From Acinetobacter marinus (GTDB taxonomy: Bacteria > Pseudomonadota > Gammaproteobacteria > Pseudomonadales > Moraxellaceae), in contig NZ_FMYK01000001.1 of NCBI RefSeq assembly GCF_900096915.1, positions 310,001 to 374,000 on the forward strand: DNA of 64,000 nucleotides, read 5' to 3'. Both the position numbers and the translations under genes were made by a program. Below, one piece after another: positions 1 through 9,170 of the stretch (the first letter of the stretch is position 1; every line of letters begins with the position of its first letter). The notes under the pieces are model-generated. The model searched no databases. It saw only the letters and a list, made by a program, of their open reading frames with translations, and had not been told where the DNA came from.

Positions 1-2
1 TT

Positions 3-395
3 ATAGCCGTCGTGCCCAAAAACCATCACCTTGCCTCTCAACCTACCATCACATGGCAACAATTATGTGCCGAATCATTTATTACCTTGCAAAATCCGTC
101 GATCGTGCGTCAGATCATTGAGCAAAAATGTCTGGAATATCAACTGACTTTGGATTTAAAAGTGGAATGTCATCAGATCAGCTCAATATCGAATTTTGTG
201 GCGTTGGGTATGGGCGTCAGTGCGATTCCACGTCAATTTCAGCGTTGTATCGACCTTGAGCACAATCAATTGCTTGAAATCAGTGATGATCATGTTCAGC
301 TTCAATTAGGAATACTTTATAAAAAAGATTTTCAGCTCTCGAGTATTTCCAGTGAATTTATTCAAATGCTACAAGAACAGCAATTCATCTTTTAA
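3..395 (+). CDS. LysR-family transcriptional regulator, C-terminal part (cut by window start)
   Basis: Only the last 130 or so residues are present; the frame is open to the left edge, so the HTH domain lies outside the window. What is visible fits the second half of a LysR substrate-binding domain: a stretch ending in 'ALGMGVSAIP', the usual turn before the last helix of the effector domain, then a short C-terminal segment. It would be a DNA-binding regulator sensing a small molecule. It points the same way as the CoA-transferase genes, 110 bases upstream of them, so it may regulate them, but that is inference from position. The gtg at 12 is an internal codon, not a start. Confidence 0.75.
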   Translation: MAVVPKNHHLASQPTITWQQLCAESFITLQNPSIVRQIIEQKCLEYQLTLDLKVECHQISSISNFVALGMGVSAIPRQFQRCIDLEHNQLLEISDDHVQLQLGILYKKDFQLSSISSEFIQMLQEQQFIF

Positions 396-505
396 AAATT
401 TGAATCATTGATAAATTTTTTAAATCACACGTTCAAAACAATCAATTTCTAAAAATATAAGAGCAGTGTTACTAATAAAAATAAATCGAACATGAGGTTC
501 AGTGG

Positions 506-1222
506 ATGAATAAAGCGATGAATAAAGTGATGGATCATGCACAAGATGCGCTGGCAGATATTGTCGCCGATCAGCAGACTATCGCAGTGGGTGGATTTGG
601 TTTGTGTGGCATTCCCGAGGTGTTAATCGACGCCCTACAGGCGACGGGTGTCACAGGATTGACCTGTATTTCCAACAATGCAGGTACGGATGGCATTGGT
701 CTTGGTAAGTTACTGGCAAGCCGACAAATCAAAAAAATGATCTCCTCCTATGTGGGTGAAAATAAAGAATTTGAACGGCAATTTTTAACAGGTGAATTGG
801 AAGTTGAACTCACCCCACAAGGCACACTCGCCGAGAAGTTGCGTTCTGGCGGTGCAGGTATTCCCGCATTTTTCACCCAAACTGGTGTCGGCACATTGAT
901 CGCCGAAGGCAAAGAAGTGCGTCAATTTGATGGCAAAAATTATTTGCTCGAACCGACCCTCACCGCAGATATCGCCTTGGTCAAAGCCTATAAGGCAGAC
1001 AAAGCAGGCAACCTGATCTTTCGCAAAACAGCACGCAACTTTAATCCTGAATGTGCCATGGCGGGCAAAATTACCGTGGTTGAAGTCGAGCAATTGGTCG
1101 AAATAGGCGAGATTGATCCCGATGATGTGCATTTGCCAGGGATATTTGTTGATCGAATCATCGTCAATCCCAATCCAACCAAACATATCGAACAACGTAC
1201 TTTAAGCACAGTGGAGGCATAA
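506..1222 (+). CDS. scoA: 3-oxoacid CoA-transferase subunit A
   Basis: Alpha subunit of a heterodimeric family I CoA-transferase that moves CoA from succinyl-CoA to a 3-oxoacid such as acetoacetate, in the cytoplasm. At 238 residues it has the family length. The glycine-rich 'GGFGLCGIP' near residue 28, 'SYVGENKEFERQ' and 'GTLAEKLRSGGAGIP' closely follow Bacillus-type ScoA, whereas PcaI/CatI proteins usually differ in the first motif, so succinyl-CoA:3-oxoacid transferase is preferred over 3-oxoadipate transferase. A GAGG ribosome site at 494-497 fixes the start at 506. The N-terminus repeats MNKxM. Three bases separate it from the beta subunit gene, so the two are co-transcribed. Confidence 0.9.
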   Translation: MNKAMNKVMDHAQDALADIVADQQTIAVGGFGLCGIPEVLIDALQATGVTGLTCISNNAGTDGIGLGKLLASRQIKKMISSYVGENKEFERQFLTGELEVELTPQGTLAEKLRSGGAGIPAFFTQTGVGTLIAEGKEVRQFDGKNYLLEPTLTADIALVKAYKADKAGNLIFRKTARNFNPECAMAGKITVVEVEQLVEIGEIDPDDVHLPGIFVDRIIVNPNPTKHIEQRTLSTVEA

Positions 1223-1225
1223 CGC

Positions 1226-1864
1226 ATGGCATGGACGCATACTGAGATGGCACAGCGTGCCGCACAAGAGCTACAAGATGGCTATTATGTCAATCTCGGC
1301 ATTGGCTTGCCGACGTTGGTTGCCAACTATATTCCCAGCGAGATGAATATTTGGCTACAGTCTGAAAATGGTTTATTGGGCATTGGTGAGTTTCCAACAG
1401 AGGAAACCCTTGATGCGGATTTGATCAATGCGGGCAAACAGACCATTACCGCACGTCGTGGAGCCGCATTTTTTTCCAGTTCGGAATCTTTCGCCATGAT
1501 CCGTGGTGGACACGTCAATATTGCGATCTTAGGTGCGATGGAAGTATCCGCATCAGGCGATCTTGCCAACTGGATGATTCCAGGCAAAAAAGTCAAAGGT
1601 ATGGGCGGTGCAATGGACTTGGTCGCTGGCGTACAAAAAGTCGTGATGCTGATGGAGCATTGTACCCGTGACGGCTTACCGAAAATTCTCAAGCAATGTA
1701 GCCTACCACTGACAGGTCAAGGCGTGGTTAGTCGAATCATTAGCGATCTTGGTGTGCTCGATGTAACCAAGGACGGCATGGTCTTGGTGGAGCTGGCAAA
1801 AGATGTCACGGAAGCGCAAATCCAAGCAGCGACAGATGTCCCTCTCCTAACGCAAGTGAGTTGA
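1226..1864 (+). CDS. scoB: 3-oxoacid CoA-transferase subunit B
   Basis: Beta subunit partnering the preceding alpha subunit. It carries the catalytic glutamate that forms the gamma-glutamyl-CoA thioester, seen here as Glu47 in 'SENGLLG'. Its 212 residues are normal for the family. The later 'GAMEVSASGDLANWMIPGK' and 'GMGGAMDLVAG' segments are typical of this subunit. A strong GGAGG at 1213-1217, eight bases before the ATG and inside the end of scoA, supports this start and translational coupling. A hairpin follows the gene, so the operon probably ends here. The exact acyl acceptor cannot be read from sequence. Confidence 0.9.
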   Translation: MAWTHTEMAQRAAQELQDGYYVNLGIGLPTLVANYIPSEMNIWLQSENGLLGIGEFPTEETLDADLINAGKQTITARRGAAFFSSSESFAMIRGGHVNIAILGAMEVSASGDLANWMIPGKKVKGMGGAMDLVAGVQKVVMLMEHCTRDGLPKILKQCSLPLTGQGVVSRIISDLGVLDVTKDGMVLVELAKDVTEAQIQAATDVPLLTQVS

Positions 1865-1922
1865 TTTTCAATGAGCATCTAAAGTGAATTGCAAAATGTC
1901 GTTAAAATAGATATCCGTACAG

Positions 1923-1952
1923 GCGTCAGTATCACAATGTACTGGCGTTTTT
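1923..1952 (+). terminator. Rho-independent terminator after scoAB
   Basis: An imperfect stem (GCGTCAGTA against TACTGGCG, one G-T pair) is followed by five T residues, 60 bases after the scoB stop. It would end the scoAB transcript. Confidence 0.6.
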
Positions 1953-1993
1953 AATTTGGCAAAATCAGATCATCATCTACACATCAATGTATA

Positions 1994-3880
1994 TCAAATC
2001 ATCAAGCTGTTTTGTTTGAGCATTCGAGCAACGATCTGCTCCGTATGAAAGCCAAAACGCCAATACAACAATTCCAAAACATCCAATTCATCTTGACTAA
2101 TAATACGATTTGACCACATTTCTCGTTCGATCACCGCCAGAAAATACATGCGTTGCCGAGTCAGCAAACCCGCAATACTTTGTAAGCATTGCCCCAGATC
2201 GATTTCATGTTCGGTAATTCGGGTATACGCCGCCAATTCATCATGCTTGAGGATGCGTTTGAGGATACGTTGTCTGACTATGATTTGCCGTACACTATCG
2301 ATTTGCTGGACGTGCAACATGGCATCAACCACCACCACCAGTTCAGTCAGACAGTTTTCTCGCATGGTCGGCAGTGCGGCATCGAGTAAGGACTGCGTCG
2401 ATTTCACCCGATCAAATAACAAGCTATCTAATAGACCAATTTCGCCATCGGATTGGATAATCATGGCGATTTTTTTGAGGAAATGATGGCTGATAATATT
2501 CGGCATACGATCAATATATTGCAGTGCTTCATCGAAGATTTGCAGGTGTATCCGCCCATCAAGTTTAAGTAAAGCCTCAACGATCGCTCGGCTAATTTCG
2601 GCATCTTCAGGAATAAATTCACGATATTGGCGAATCATAAAAATCGCCAAAATAATCTCACGGCTACCAGTTGCCGTTTGCATGGCACGTACGATCACTT
2701 CGGGACGTTGCCAACTGCGTCTTAGCTCGACACTGAGCGGTTTCATGGCATCTTTGCTGGCAAAACTAATCGGCGATAATCGAAGGACGGGCGCAGGCTG
2801 GATCGAAAATTGATTGCTGGTATCAAAAATCTCTAACACACGGTTTTCATTGGTCGGCAATAAAAACCGCGTGGCAATTTTCTTCCAATCGATCGACTGT
2901 TGATCATATTTAAACTTGACAATTTGACCCCGAAAATCATGCAGTTGATCAATGCGATCGCCCAGCGCACCATGCACTCGAAACCAACTTTGCGCAGTTA
3001 AAGCATTGGCGAAGCACATATGCGCAAGCGCCTCAGATTCGACACGGAAAATCTGAGAACCATAAGCATGCACATAAATACGACTTAAACAATGCAACAA
3101 ATCCATTTCATCAATCAGATTCAATGTGCGTTGATCAACCCGATACTCTCGCCATGCATAGAGCAAAAATTTCATTAAACGACTGATCAGCACCCCAAGA
3201 CTGCCCAACAGCCAAATAAATCCGCCCCATGCGACATAAACTGCTGCAAATTTACTGTCCGTGACCAAGGCTTTACGCTTGGTGCCTTTGACCACAAAGA
3301 TGCTACCAAGCTGTGAAAAAAATAAGAAGCCACTACACCAAATCAACATCCGCGTATGCTCAACAAACGCCTGCGATTGAATATGCACATATTGCTGTGC
3401 AATGAGCGCTTTGAGTTCAGGATAATCCATCGACTGCAATGCGCCCCATGTCAGGACAATGGTGGCATCCCGTTCAGAGAAACCAACGGTAAAGGCATTG
3501 ATCCCCAGCTCATCAGGCAATAAATATAAATAGGCAGGTTTGCTGGCGCAGAGCGCTGCTAGCTCATCGTTAATGCTTAGCGCCAGATGCTCGTTCGGCA
3601 CAGCATTTAGGCGTTCAATACTGCGTGCACGCAGGTGTCGAGCCACCAATCGACCATCTCGCTTATAGAGCACCATGCGATAGCCAATATTTAAACCTTT
3701 GAGTAATAGAATCCCGATCACAACGAAAGGGCTGAGCACATGCCAGAGGATAGATTGTTGCTGATCGACGAAATGAACAATTAAACCGAAAATGAAATTG
3801 AGTGCCGCAATGACTAAAATCACTGCAAAAAGATAGACAATAGGTAATTTGAACATTTGAAAGTTCAATTTGGCTAACAT
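1994..3880 (-). CDS. Membrane protein with degenerate M48-type peptidase domain
   Basis: A membrane protein of 628 residues with two hydrophobic segments in the first 70 residues and further ones around residues 180 and 225, then a long soluble C-terminal half. The segment 'ELKALIAQQYVHI' (QQYVH near residue 162) sits where M48 peptidases such as HtpX carry HExxH between membrane segments. The first His and the catalytic Glu are both Gln here, so metalloprotease activity is unlikely; only the last His remains. The ATG at 3880 is preferred over an in-frame TTG at 3901 because an AGGT lies upstream of it and the TTG would add seven uncharacteristic residues. No neighbour suggests a pathway. The M48 assignment is by motif context only; the C-terminal half is unrecognised. 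Confidence 0.7.
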   Translation of the reverse strand: MLAKLNFQMFKLPIVYLFAVILVIAALNFIFGLIVHFVDQQQSILWHVLSPFVVIGILLLKGLNIGYRMVLYKRDGRLVARHLRARSIERLNAVPNEHLALSINDELAALCASKPAYLYLLPDELGINAFTVGFSERDATIVLTWGALQSMDYPELKALIAQQYVHIQSQAFVEHTRMLIWCSGFLFFSQLGSIFVVKGTKRKALVTDSKFAAVYVAWGGFIWLLGSLGVLISRLMKFLLYAWREYRVDQRTLNLIDEMDLLHCLSRIYVHAYGSQIFRVESEALAHMCFANALTAQSWFRVHGALGDRIDQLHDFRGQIVKFKYDQQSIDWKKIATRFLLPTNENRVLEIFDTSNQFSIQPAPVLRLSPISFASKDAMKPLSVELRRSWQRPEVIVRAMQTATGSREIILAIFMIRQYREFIPEDAEISRAIVEALLKLDGRIHLQIFDEALQYIDRMPNIISHHFLKKIAMIIQSDGEIGLLDSLLFDRVKSTQSLLDAALPTMRENCLTELVVVVDAMLHVQQIDSVRQIIVRQRILKRILKHDELAAYTRITEHEIDLGQCLQSIAGLLTRQRMYFLAVIEREMWSNRIISQDELDVLELLYWRFGFHTEQIVARMLKQNSLMI

Positions 3881-3997
3881 AATTCGACCTGTATACAGCA
3901 ACGATCTCGCATAGTGCTGTTGTCAAAATGCTTTTATGAACATCTGCATGGTGCAAAAGTGTTTAAATCACAACGACTTTGCTCAGTGATAACGTAT

Positions 3998-4040
3998 TTT
4001 TATAAGAAAGGCAAGCAGACATTCTCCAACATCTGCTTGC
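3998..4040 (-). terminator. Terminator after purF
   Basis: The inverted repeat GCAAGCAGA (4011-4019) / TCTGCTTGC (4032-4040), read on the minus strand, is followed by CTTTC and then TATAAAAAT, about 50 bases past the purF stop. It would end the pyrD-cvpA-purF transcripts. Confidence 0.6.
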
Positions 4041-4092
4041 TTTATTAGGTCATTTATTGATGCATCAAGCAAAATGCCTTAAGCAAAATACA

Positions 4093-5637
4093 TTAGGCAT
4101 CTTCACGAATGCCTGTCAGATCGACCGCAGAGGCATCAACATTGACATCGATATAGTTGTCTTTTTTCTTCTTGGCAGTGTCATTACGACTCTGTTCAAG
4201 ACGAGCTAGATAATCCGCATCAATGCCTTCGGTCACATAATGTCCATCAAAAACAGAGCAATCAAATTCTGTAATTTTTGGAATTTTCTTGGTGCGTACT
4301 GCAGATTTCAAATCATCCAAGTCTTGGAAAATCAAACGATCCGCCCCGATGATTTGGCGCACTTCTTCTACAGTACGACCCGCTGCAATCAGCTCAGATT
4401 TTGCTGGCATATCAATACCATAGACATTCGGATATTGAATCATTGGCGCAGCAGACGCAAAGAACACTTGTTTTGCACCTGAGTCACGCGCCATTTGAAT
4501 GATTTCTTCACAGGTGGTACCACGCACGATCGAATCATCGACCAGCAAGACATTTTTGTCTTTAAACTCAAGTTCTACAGGGTTTAATTTTTGACGGACT
4601 GATTTTTTACGTTGCTGTTGCCCTGGCATGATGAAGGTACGACCGATATAACGGTTTTTCATAAAGCCTTCACGGAACTTCACACCCAGATAATTCGCCA
4701 ATTCTAATGCAGAAGTACGGCTGGTATCTGGAATCGGAATCACCACATCAATGTCGTGTTCTTTGCCCCACTCTTTGACAATTTTATGCGCCAGTTTTTT
4801 ACCCATTTTTAGGCGAGCTTTGTACACAGAGATACCATCAATGGTGGCATCAGGACGGGCAAAATAGACATATTCAAAGATACATGGACGATGTAATGGC
4901 GCTTTTGCACATTGCTGTAAATGCAATTTGCCTGTGCTATCGACAAACATCGCTTCACCTGGTTCAAGGTCACGTTCGATCTTAAAGCCGAGCGAGGTAA
5001 TCGCCACAGATTCAGAGGCAATAATATATTCGATCTCGCCTGTGTCGGTTTCACGTGAGCCATAAACCAATGGACGAATCCCATTTGGATCACGAAAACC
5101 AACCAAACCATGTCCAGTAATCAACGCCACAACGCCATAGGCACCTTTGCAGCGCTCATGCACGCTGGCAACTGCGGTAAAAATATCACTGGCAGCGGGT
5201 TTGACTTTGCCACATTTTTGCAGCTCATGAGCAAACACATTGAGTAGGACTTCAGAGTCTGAGTCAGTATTAATATGACGCAAATCGCTGTTGAACAAAT
5301 CTTTATGAATGTCAGCGGCATTGGTCAAGTTACCATTATGCGCCAAAGATACGCCATATGGTGAGTTGACATAAAATGGTTGTGCTTCTGCGCTACTGGA
5401 TGAGCCTGCGGTAGGATAACGCACATGACCGATGCCGTAGTTCCCGACCAAAGCCCGCATATGACGGGTATGGAATACGTCACGCACCATCCCGTTATCT
5501 TTACGAAGATAGAGACGCCCATCATGGCAGGTGATAATCCCCGCTGCGTCTTGTCCACGATGCTGTAACATGGTTAACGCATCATATAACATCTGATTTA
5601 CTGGCGACTTCGCAGCAATACCGACCACACCACACAT
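4093..5637 (-). CDS. purF: Amidophosphoribosyltransferase
   Basis: First committed enzyme of purine synthesis: converts PRPP and glutamine to 5-phosphoribosylamine. The protein of 514 residues begins MCGVVGI, so Cys2 becomes the N-terminal nucleophile of the class II glutaminase domain once Met is removed; 'LQHRGQDAAGI' and 'GHVRYPTAG' belong to the same domain. The phosphoribosyltransferase half carries the PRPP loop 'VLLVDDSIVRGTT' near residues 364-376. No propeptide precedes the Cys, as in the E. coli-type enzyme. The gene follows cvpA on the same strand with a 121-base gap, the arrangement known from enterobacteria and pseudomonads. Confidence 0.97.
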   Translation of the reverse strand: MCGVVGIAAKSPVNQMLYDALTMLQHRGQDAAGIITCHDGRLYLRKDNGMVRDVFHTRHMRALVGNYGIGHVRYPTAGSSSSAEAQPFYVNSPYGVSLAHNGNLTNAADIHKDLFNSDLRHINTDSDSEVLLNVFAHELQKCGKVKPAASDIFTAVASVHERCKGAYGVVALITGHGLVGFRDPNGIRPLVYGSRETDTGEIEYIIASESVAITSLGFKIERDLEPGEAMFVDSTGKLHLQQCAKAPLHRPCIFEYVYFARPDATIDGISVYKARLKMGKKLAHKIVKEWGKEHDIDVVIPIPDTSRTSALELANYLGVKFREGFMKNRYIGRTFIMPGQQQRKKSVRQKLNPVELEFKDKNVLLVDDSIVRGTTCEEIIQMARDSGAKQVFFASAAPMIQYPNVYGIDMPAKSELIAAGRTVEEVRQIIGADRLIFQDLDDLKSAVRTKKIPKITEFDCSVFDGHYVTEGIDADYLARLEQSRNDTAKKKKDNYIDVNVDASAVDLTGIREDA

Positions 5638-5758
5638 AGAAACCTCGCAGACAGGCTAGGAATTTATCCAAATAAATTTCATCATAGATGTGCTCATCAA
5701 ACACGTCATGATCAATTCGGCAACAACGACTTTAATAAAATACGATTTTCCAAACACA

Positions 5759-6343
5759 TCACAAAAATGGATTGTCAGTCGTCGACTGATTTTTCGTATT
5801 TGCGGGCGGTATTATAGCACCTTGCGCTTTAGAATGATCATCAGAATTTAGGCTTTCGATTTCCTCAGTCGATTTTTGCACAATCTGCTGAGAATATTTT
5901 AGTGTTTGTTCAGCATATGGGCTAAAGACATGAATTAATTTTGAAGATTGCCAAATTTGGGTCTGAGCAAACCAACCTTGCAGAATGTGAATGGCAATTA
6001 AAAACACCACTGCCATCTTAGCAAAACCAAATGCGCCACCTGCCAAACGATTAAACCATGATAATTTCAGCTTTTTGATCACTTGATGTAGCAAATAGCC
6101 CATTGTCCACGTCAGGACAATCACCGCCAACACAATCACGATAAAGGCGGCAATATGTTGTACGGTCTGATCTTGACTGAGCCAACCCATCAGCGGACGA
6201 ACGGTATCACTGAACTTTGTGGCAAACACCAATGCCATGACCCAGCCGATCAAGTTGGCAAAAGCATGAATCAAACCTTGACGCAGTCCATTTAAGGTAC
6301 TCATCAAGATCAAGACGATCATGACTATATCAAGGGTATTCAT
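5759..6343 (-). CDS. cvpA: CvpA family inner membrane protein
   Basis: A 194-residue protein with four predicted membrane segments in the first 130 residues and a polar C-terminal tail rich in Ser, Thr and Asn, matching the CvpA family first described for colicin V production. 'VMIVLILMSTLNGLRQGLI' at the N-terminus is characteristic. Its biochemical role is not established in general; in several species loss affects envelope integrity and bile or deoxycholate tolerance. It lies directly upstream of purF and 61 bases downstream of pyrD, all on the minus strand, so the three may share a transcript. Confidence 0.9.
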   Translation of the reverse strand: MNTLDIVMIVLILMSTLNGLRQGLIHAFANLIGWVMALVFATKFSDTVRPLMGWLSQDQTVQHIAAFIVIVLAVIVLTWTMGYLLHQVIKKLKLSWFNRLAGGAFGFAKMAVVFLIAIHILQGWFAQTQIWQSSKLIHVFSPYAEQTLKYSQQIVQKSTEEIESLNSDDHSKAQGAIIPPANTKNQSTTDNPFL

Positions 6344-6404
6344 GGGTTAATGCCTCGATGTGAAATGTATTTGTCACACGCCACAATGCTTAACTTCACA
6401 ACGC

Positions 6405-7412
6405 TTAAAAAGACTGTACACAATCCGCAATTAGATTTGGTCCTGTATAGATCAAGCCACTATAAATTTGCACCAAGCTCGCACCAGAAGCGCGTTTCAG
6501 TGCTGCTTGCTCGCCTGACAGGATACCACCGACACCGATCAATGGAATTTGATCTTGTAAGATTTTCGCAAATTGGGTTAAACATTGCGTACTTTTTGTG
6601 AAGACTGGTGCGCCCGATAAACCGCCCTGTTCCTCACCATGTGTCATACCTTCAACACCTTCACGGCTGAGCGTGGTATTGGTGACAATCAATCCGTCGA
6701 TATTAAACTTGAGCAATTGCGCTGCAATAAACTGTACATCCTCAGCGGTTAAATCAGGCGCAACTTTGAGCACTAACGGTACATAAAACCCATGTTCTGC
6801 TGCCAAATCTAACTGTTTGTTTTTTAGCGTTTCCAGCAATTCTGTCAAGGCATGACCACTTTGCAAACTGCGCAAACCTTTGGTATTTGGCGAGGAAATA
6901 TTGACCGTGACATAAGAGGCATATTGATAGACTTTTTCAAGGCAAATCAAATAGTCAGCTGTGGCATTCTCTACTGGCGTATCGGCATTTTTACCGATAT
7001 TAATGCCGAGCACACCTTGGTATTTGGCATGTTTTACATTCTCGACCAGCTTATCCACACCGTCATTATTAAAGCCCATACGGTTGATAATCGCTTGTGC
7101 AGCAGGCAGACGAAATAAGCGTGGATGTGGATTGCCCGCTTGTGGACGCGGGGTAATGGTACCAATTTCGATAAAACCAAAGCCGAGTGCTGCCAGCGCA
7201 TCAATATAATCGCCATTTTTATCCAGTCCCGCAGCCAAGCCCACTGGATTGGGAAATTGAATCCCCATACAGGTCACAGGCTTTTGATATTGTTTATAAA
7301 TATTTTGAATCACACCAAGTTTGTGCGCCACCTTCAATGACGATAAAGTCACTTCATGGGCACGTTCTGCTTCAAGTTTAAACAATAATGGACGAGCTAA
7401 AGAATATAACAT
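6405..7412 (-). CDS. pyrD: Dihydroorotate dehydrogenase (quinone), class 2
   Basis: Oxidises dihydroorotate to orotate in pyrimidine synthesis, passing electrons through FMN to membrane quinones. An amphipathic N-terminal region ('MLYSLARPLLFKLEAERAHE') is the membrane-binding extension of class 2 enzymes. 'GLAAGLDKNGDYIDAL' binds FMN, and 'VNISSPNT' near residue 173 holds the catalytic serine. The ATG at 7412 gives 335 residues and the conserved N-terminus; the frame stays open upstream to an ATG at 7472, but those 20 extra residues do not look like the family. There is no strong ribosome site at either start. Confidence 0.95.
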   Translation of the reverse strand: MLYSLARPLLFKLEAERAHEVTLSSLKVAHKLGVIQNIYKQYQKPVTCMGIQFPNPVGLAAGLDKNGDYIDALAALGFGFIEIGTITPRPQAGNPHPRLFRLPAAQAIINRMGFNNDGVDKLVENVKHAKYQGVLGINIGKNADTPVENATADYLICLEKVYQYASYVTVNISSPNTKGLRSLQSGHALTELLETLKNKQLDLAAEHGFYVPLVLKVAPDLTAEDVQFIAAQLLKFNIDGLIVTNTTLSREGVEGMTHGEEQGGLSGAPVFTKSTQCLTQFAKILQDQIPLIGVGGILSGEQAALKRASGASLVQIYSGLIYTGPNLIADCVQSF

Positions 7413-7579
7413 GGTGATTTGCTGAGCAGTTTCTGGAAAAATCGCCATGTAGTGTACGTGAACTGTATGCAAAAATACAGCGCTTTAGCAGTAAAGTCCT
7501 TTGAAAACAACACATCACAATCAATGCGCTCAGATTAATATATTCCGCTCAATACATTCGTTCCAATAAAATGATCACC

Positions 7580-7614
7580 AATAAAAAATGCCATTCAAAT
7601 CACTTGAATGGCAT
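7580..7614 (-). terminator. Terminator after the citrate symporter pseudogene
   Basis: A perfect 11-base-pair stem, 7588-7598 against 7604-7614 with a five-base loop, is followed on the minus strand by TTTTTATT. It lies about 50 bases past the end of the citMHS reading frame. Confidence 0.8.
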
Positions 7615-7665
7615 GATTAGAAATTGAATATTTCTATTTTGGAATGAAGTGTTAGCAAACCAAAG

Positions 7666-9003
7666 TTAGCTTACCATCAGTGGGAACACGCCAAAAATCA
7701 TGGCACTACCCATCAATACGCAACAGGTGATAAATGCCCATTTCAAGGTAAAGCGTTGATGATCCGCCAGCTCGACGGACGCCAAACCACAGAGTAGATA
7801 AGTTGATGGTACCAAAGGTGACAATAAGTGAATCGGCTGTCCCACAATCGAAGCACGGGCAATCTCCACAGGGAGCAAGCCATAATGTGTCGCACTCTCT
7901 GCAAGAACAGGCAATACCCCAAAATAAAAAGCATCATTCGACATGAAGAATGTCAGTGGCATACTCAGTACAGCAGTAATCGTCGCCATAAACGGTCCCA
8001 TACTCTCAGGAATAATTGCCACAAACTGCTTCGACATGGCATCGACCATACCCGTCCCAGATAGAATGCCTGTAAACACCCCAGCAGCAAAAATCACGCC
8101 GACCACAGCCAAGACACTGTCCGCATGTGTAGCAATACGCTTTTTCTGCATCTCGACATCTGGATAATTCACCACCATCGCAACTCAGAAACCGAGCATA
8201 AATAGAATCGGCATTGGCATTACACTAAACATTAATGACACCATCAACACCGTAGTCAAGATGGCATTAAACAAACGTAAATGTGGACGTTGTGCTTCAG
8301 GGTCTTTTGAGATGCTGATGCTATCGGCATGGCTTAAATCAGTAAATTCAATCGTGCCAAGACGTTTACGCTCGTATTTGCCGTACATATAGGCAAGGAA
8401 GAATAACCATGCAATGGCAATCAGCATGGATGGAATCATCGGAATAAAGACTTCACTGGCTTCGACTTGTAAGGCGCTAGCAGCTCGAGCAGTCGGTCCG
8501 CCCCAAGGGGTAAGATTCATCACACCACTACACAGCAACATCAAGCAGGTCATGATCAGTGGGTTCATACCCAAGCGAGAATACAGTGGCATCATCGCTG
8601 CCACACAGATCATGTAGGTGGTCGAGCCATCGCCATCCAGTGACACCATCACCGTAAGCAACACTGTCCCTAAAGTAATTTTTAATGGATCGCCTTTGAC
8701 GATCTTTAAAATCCATTTGATGATTGTATCAAATAATCCCGAATCAATCATTAATGCAAAATACATGATCGCAAACAATAACATCACACCCGTTGGTGCA
8801 AGTTTTTTGATGCCCTCTAGCATCGATTCGCCAAGATGATTTAGCTCAATATGACTTAAACTGTCTACGAAAAATCCGAGCCCCCATCCTATTAGGGCAA
8901 AAATAACTGGAATTAAAATCAGTGCAACAATTGCACTCAAGCGCTTGCTCATGATCAAGTACATAAAGCACATGATCATGCAGATCCCTAAAAGTGTCAG
9001 CAT
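7666..9003 (-). pseudogene. CitMHS-type citrate/divalent-metal:H+ symporter, interrupted by in-frame TGA
   Basis: The frame from 9003 to 7666 would encode 445 residues, the usual length of the CitMHS family, which imports citrate complexed with Mg2+ or similar ions. The first part (272 residues, about seven membrane segments, with the family motif 'VSLDGDGSTTYMICVAAM') stops at a TGA at 8185-8187. The rest (8184-7666) continues in the same frame and contains 'SNDAFYFGVLPVLAE' and 'GQPIHLLSPLVPSTYLL', which are clearly the second half of the same transporter. The distance between the two pieces is a multiple of three, so this is a substitution-type stop (for example from TGC, TGG or CGA), not a frameshift. 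A downstream ATG at 8178 could restart translation, but half a symporter is unlikely to work. The lesion may be real or a base-call error. Confidence 0.85.
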
Positions 9004-9170
9004 TCGTACAACATCCTAATCAGCTTGGTCTACATATCCATATCTCTAATACACTGGCAATGATTAGGTACAGGGAGAAACCAATTATTTTAGGAAGTTA
9101 AACTTCATATTCCAAGCGACCAAGACCACAGTCTAAGCTGACAACTGAGAAGCACTATTTTTTCTTCAAT

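Noticed and set aside
785..1195. Minus-strand ORF inside scoA
   Set aside because: Antisense to a strongly recognised gene, with many Cys/Phe and no domain.
506..1864. pcaIJ (3-oxoadipate CoA-transferase)
   Set aside because: The glycine-rich motif and the SYVGENKEFERQ segment fit ScoA better, and no other pca or cat genes are nearby.
8179..8187. Selenocysteine reading of the TGA in the citrate symporter
   Set aside because: CitMHS transporters are not selenoproteins and no selenocysteine insertion hairpin is seen after the TGA.
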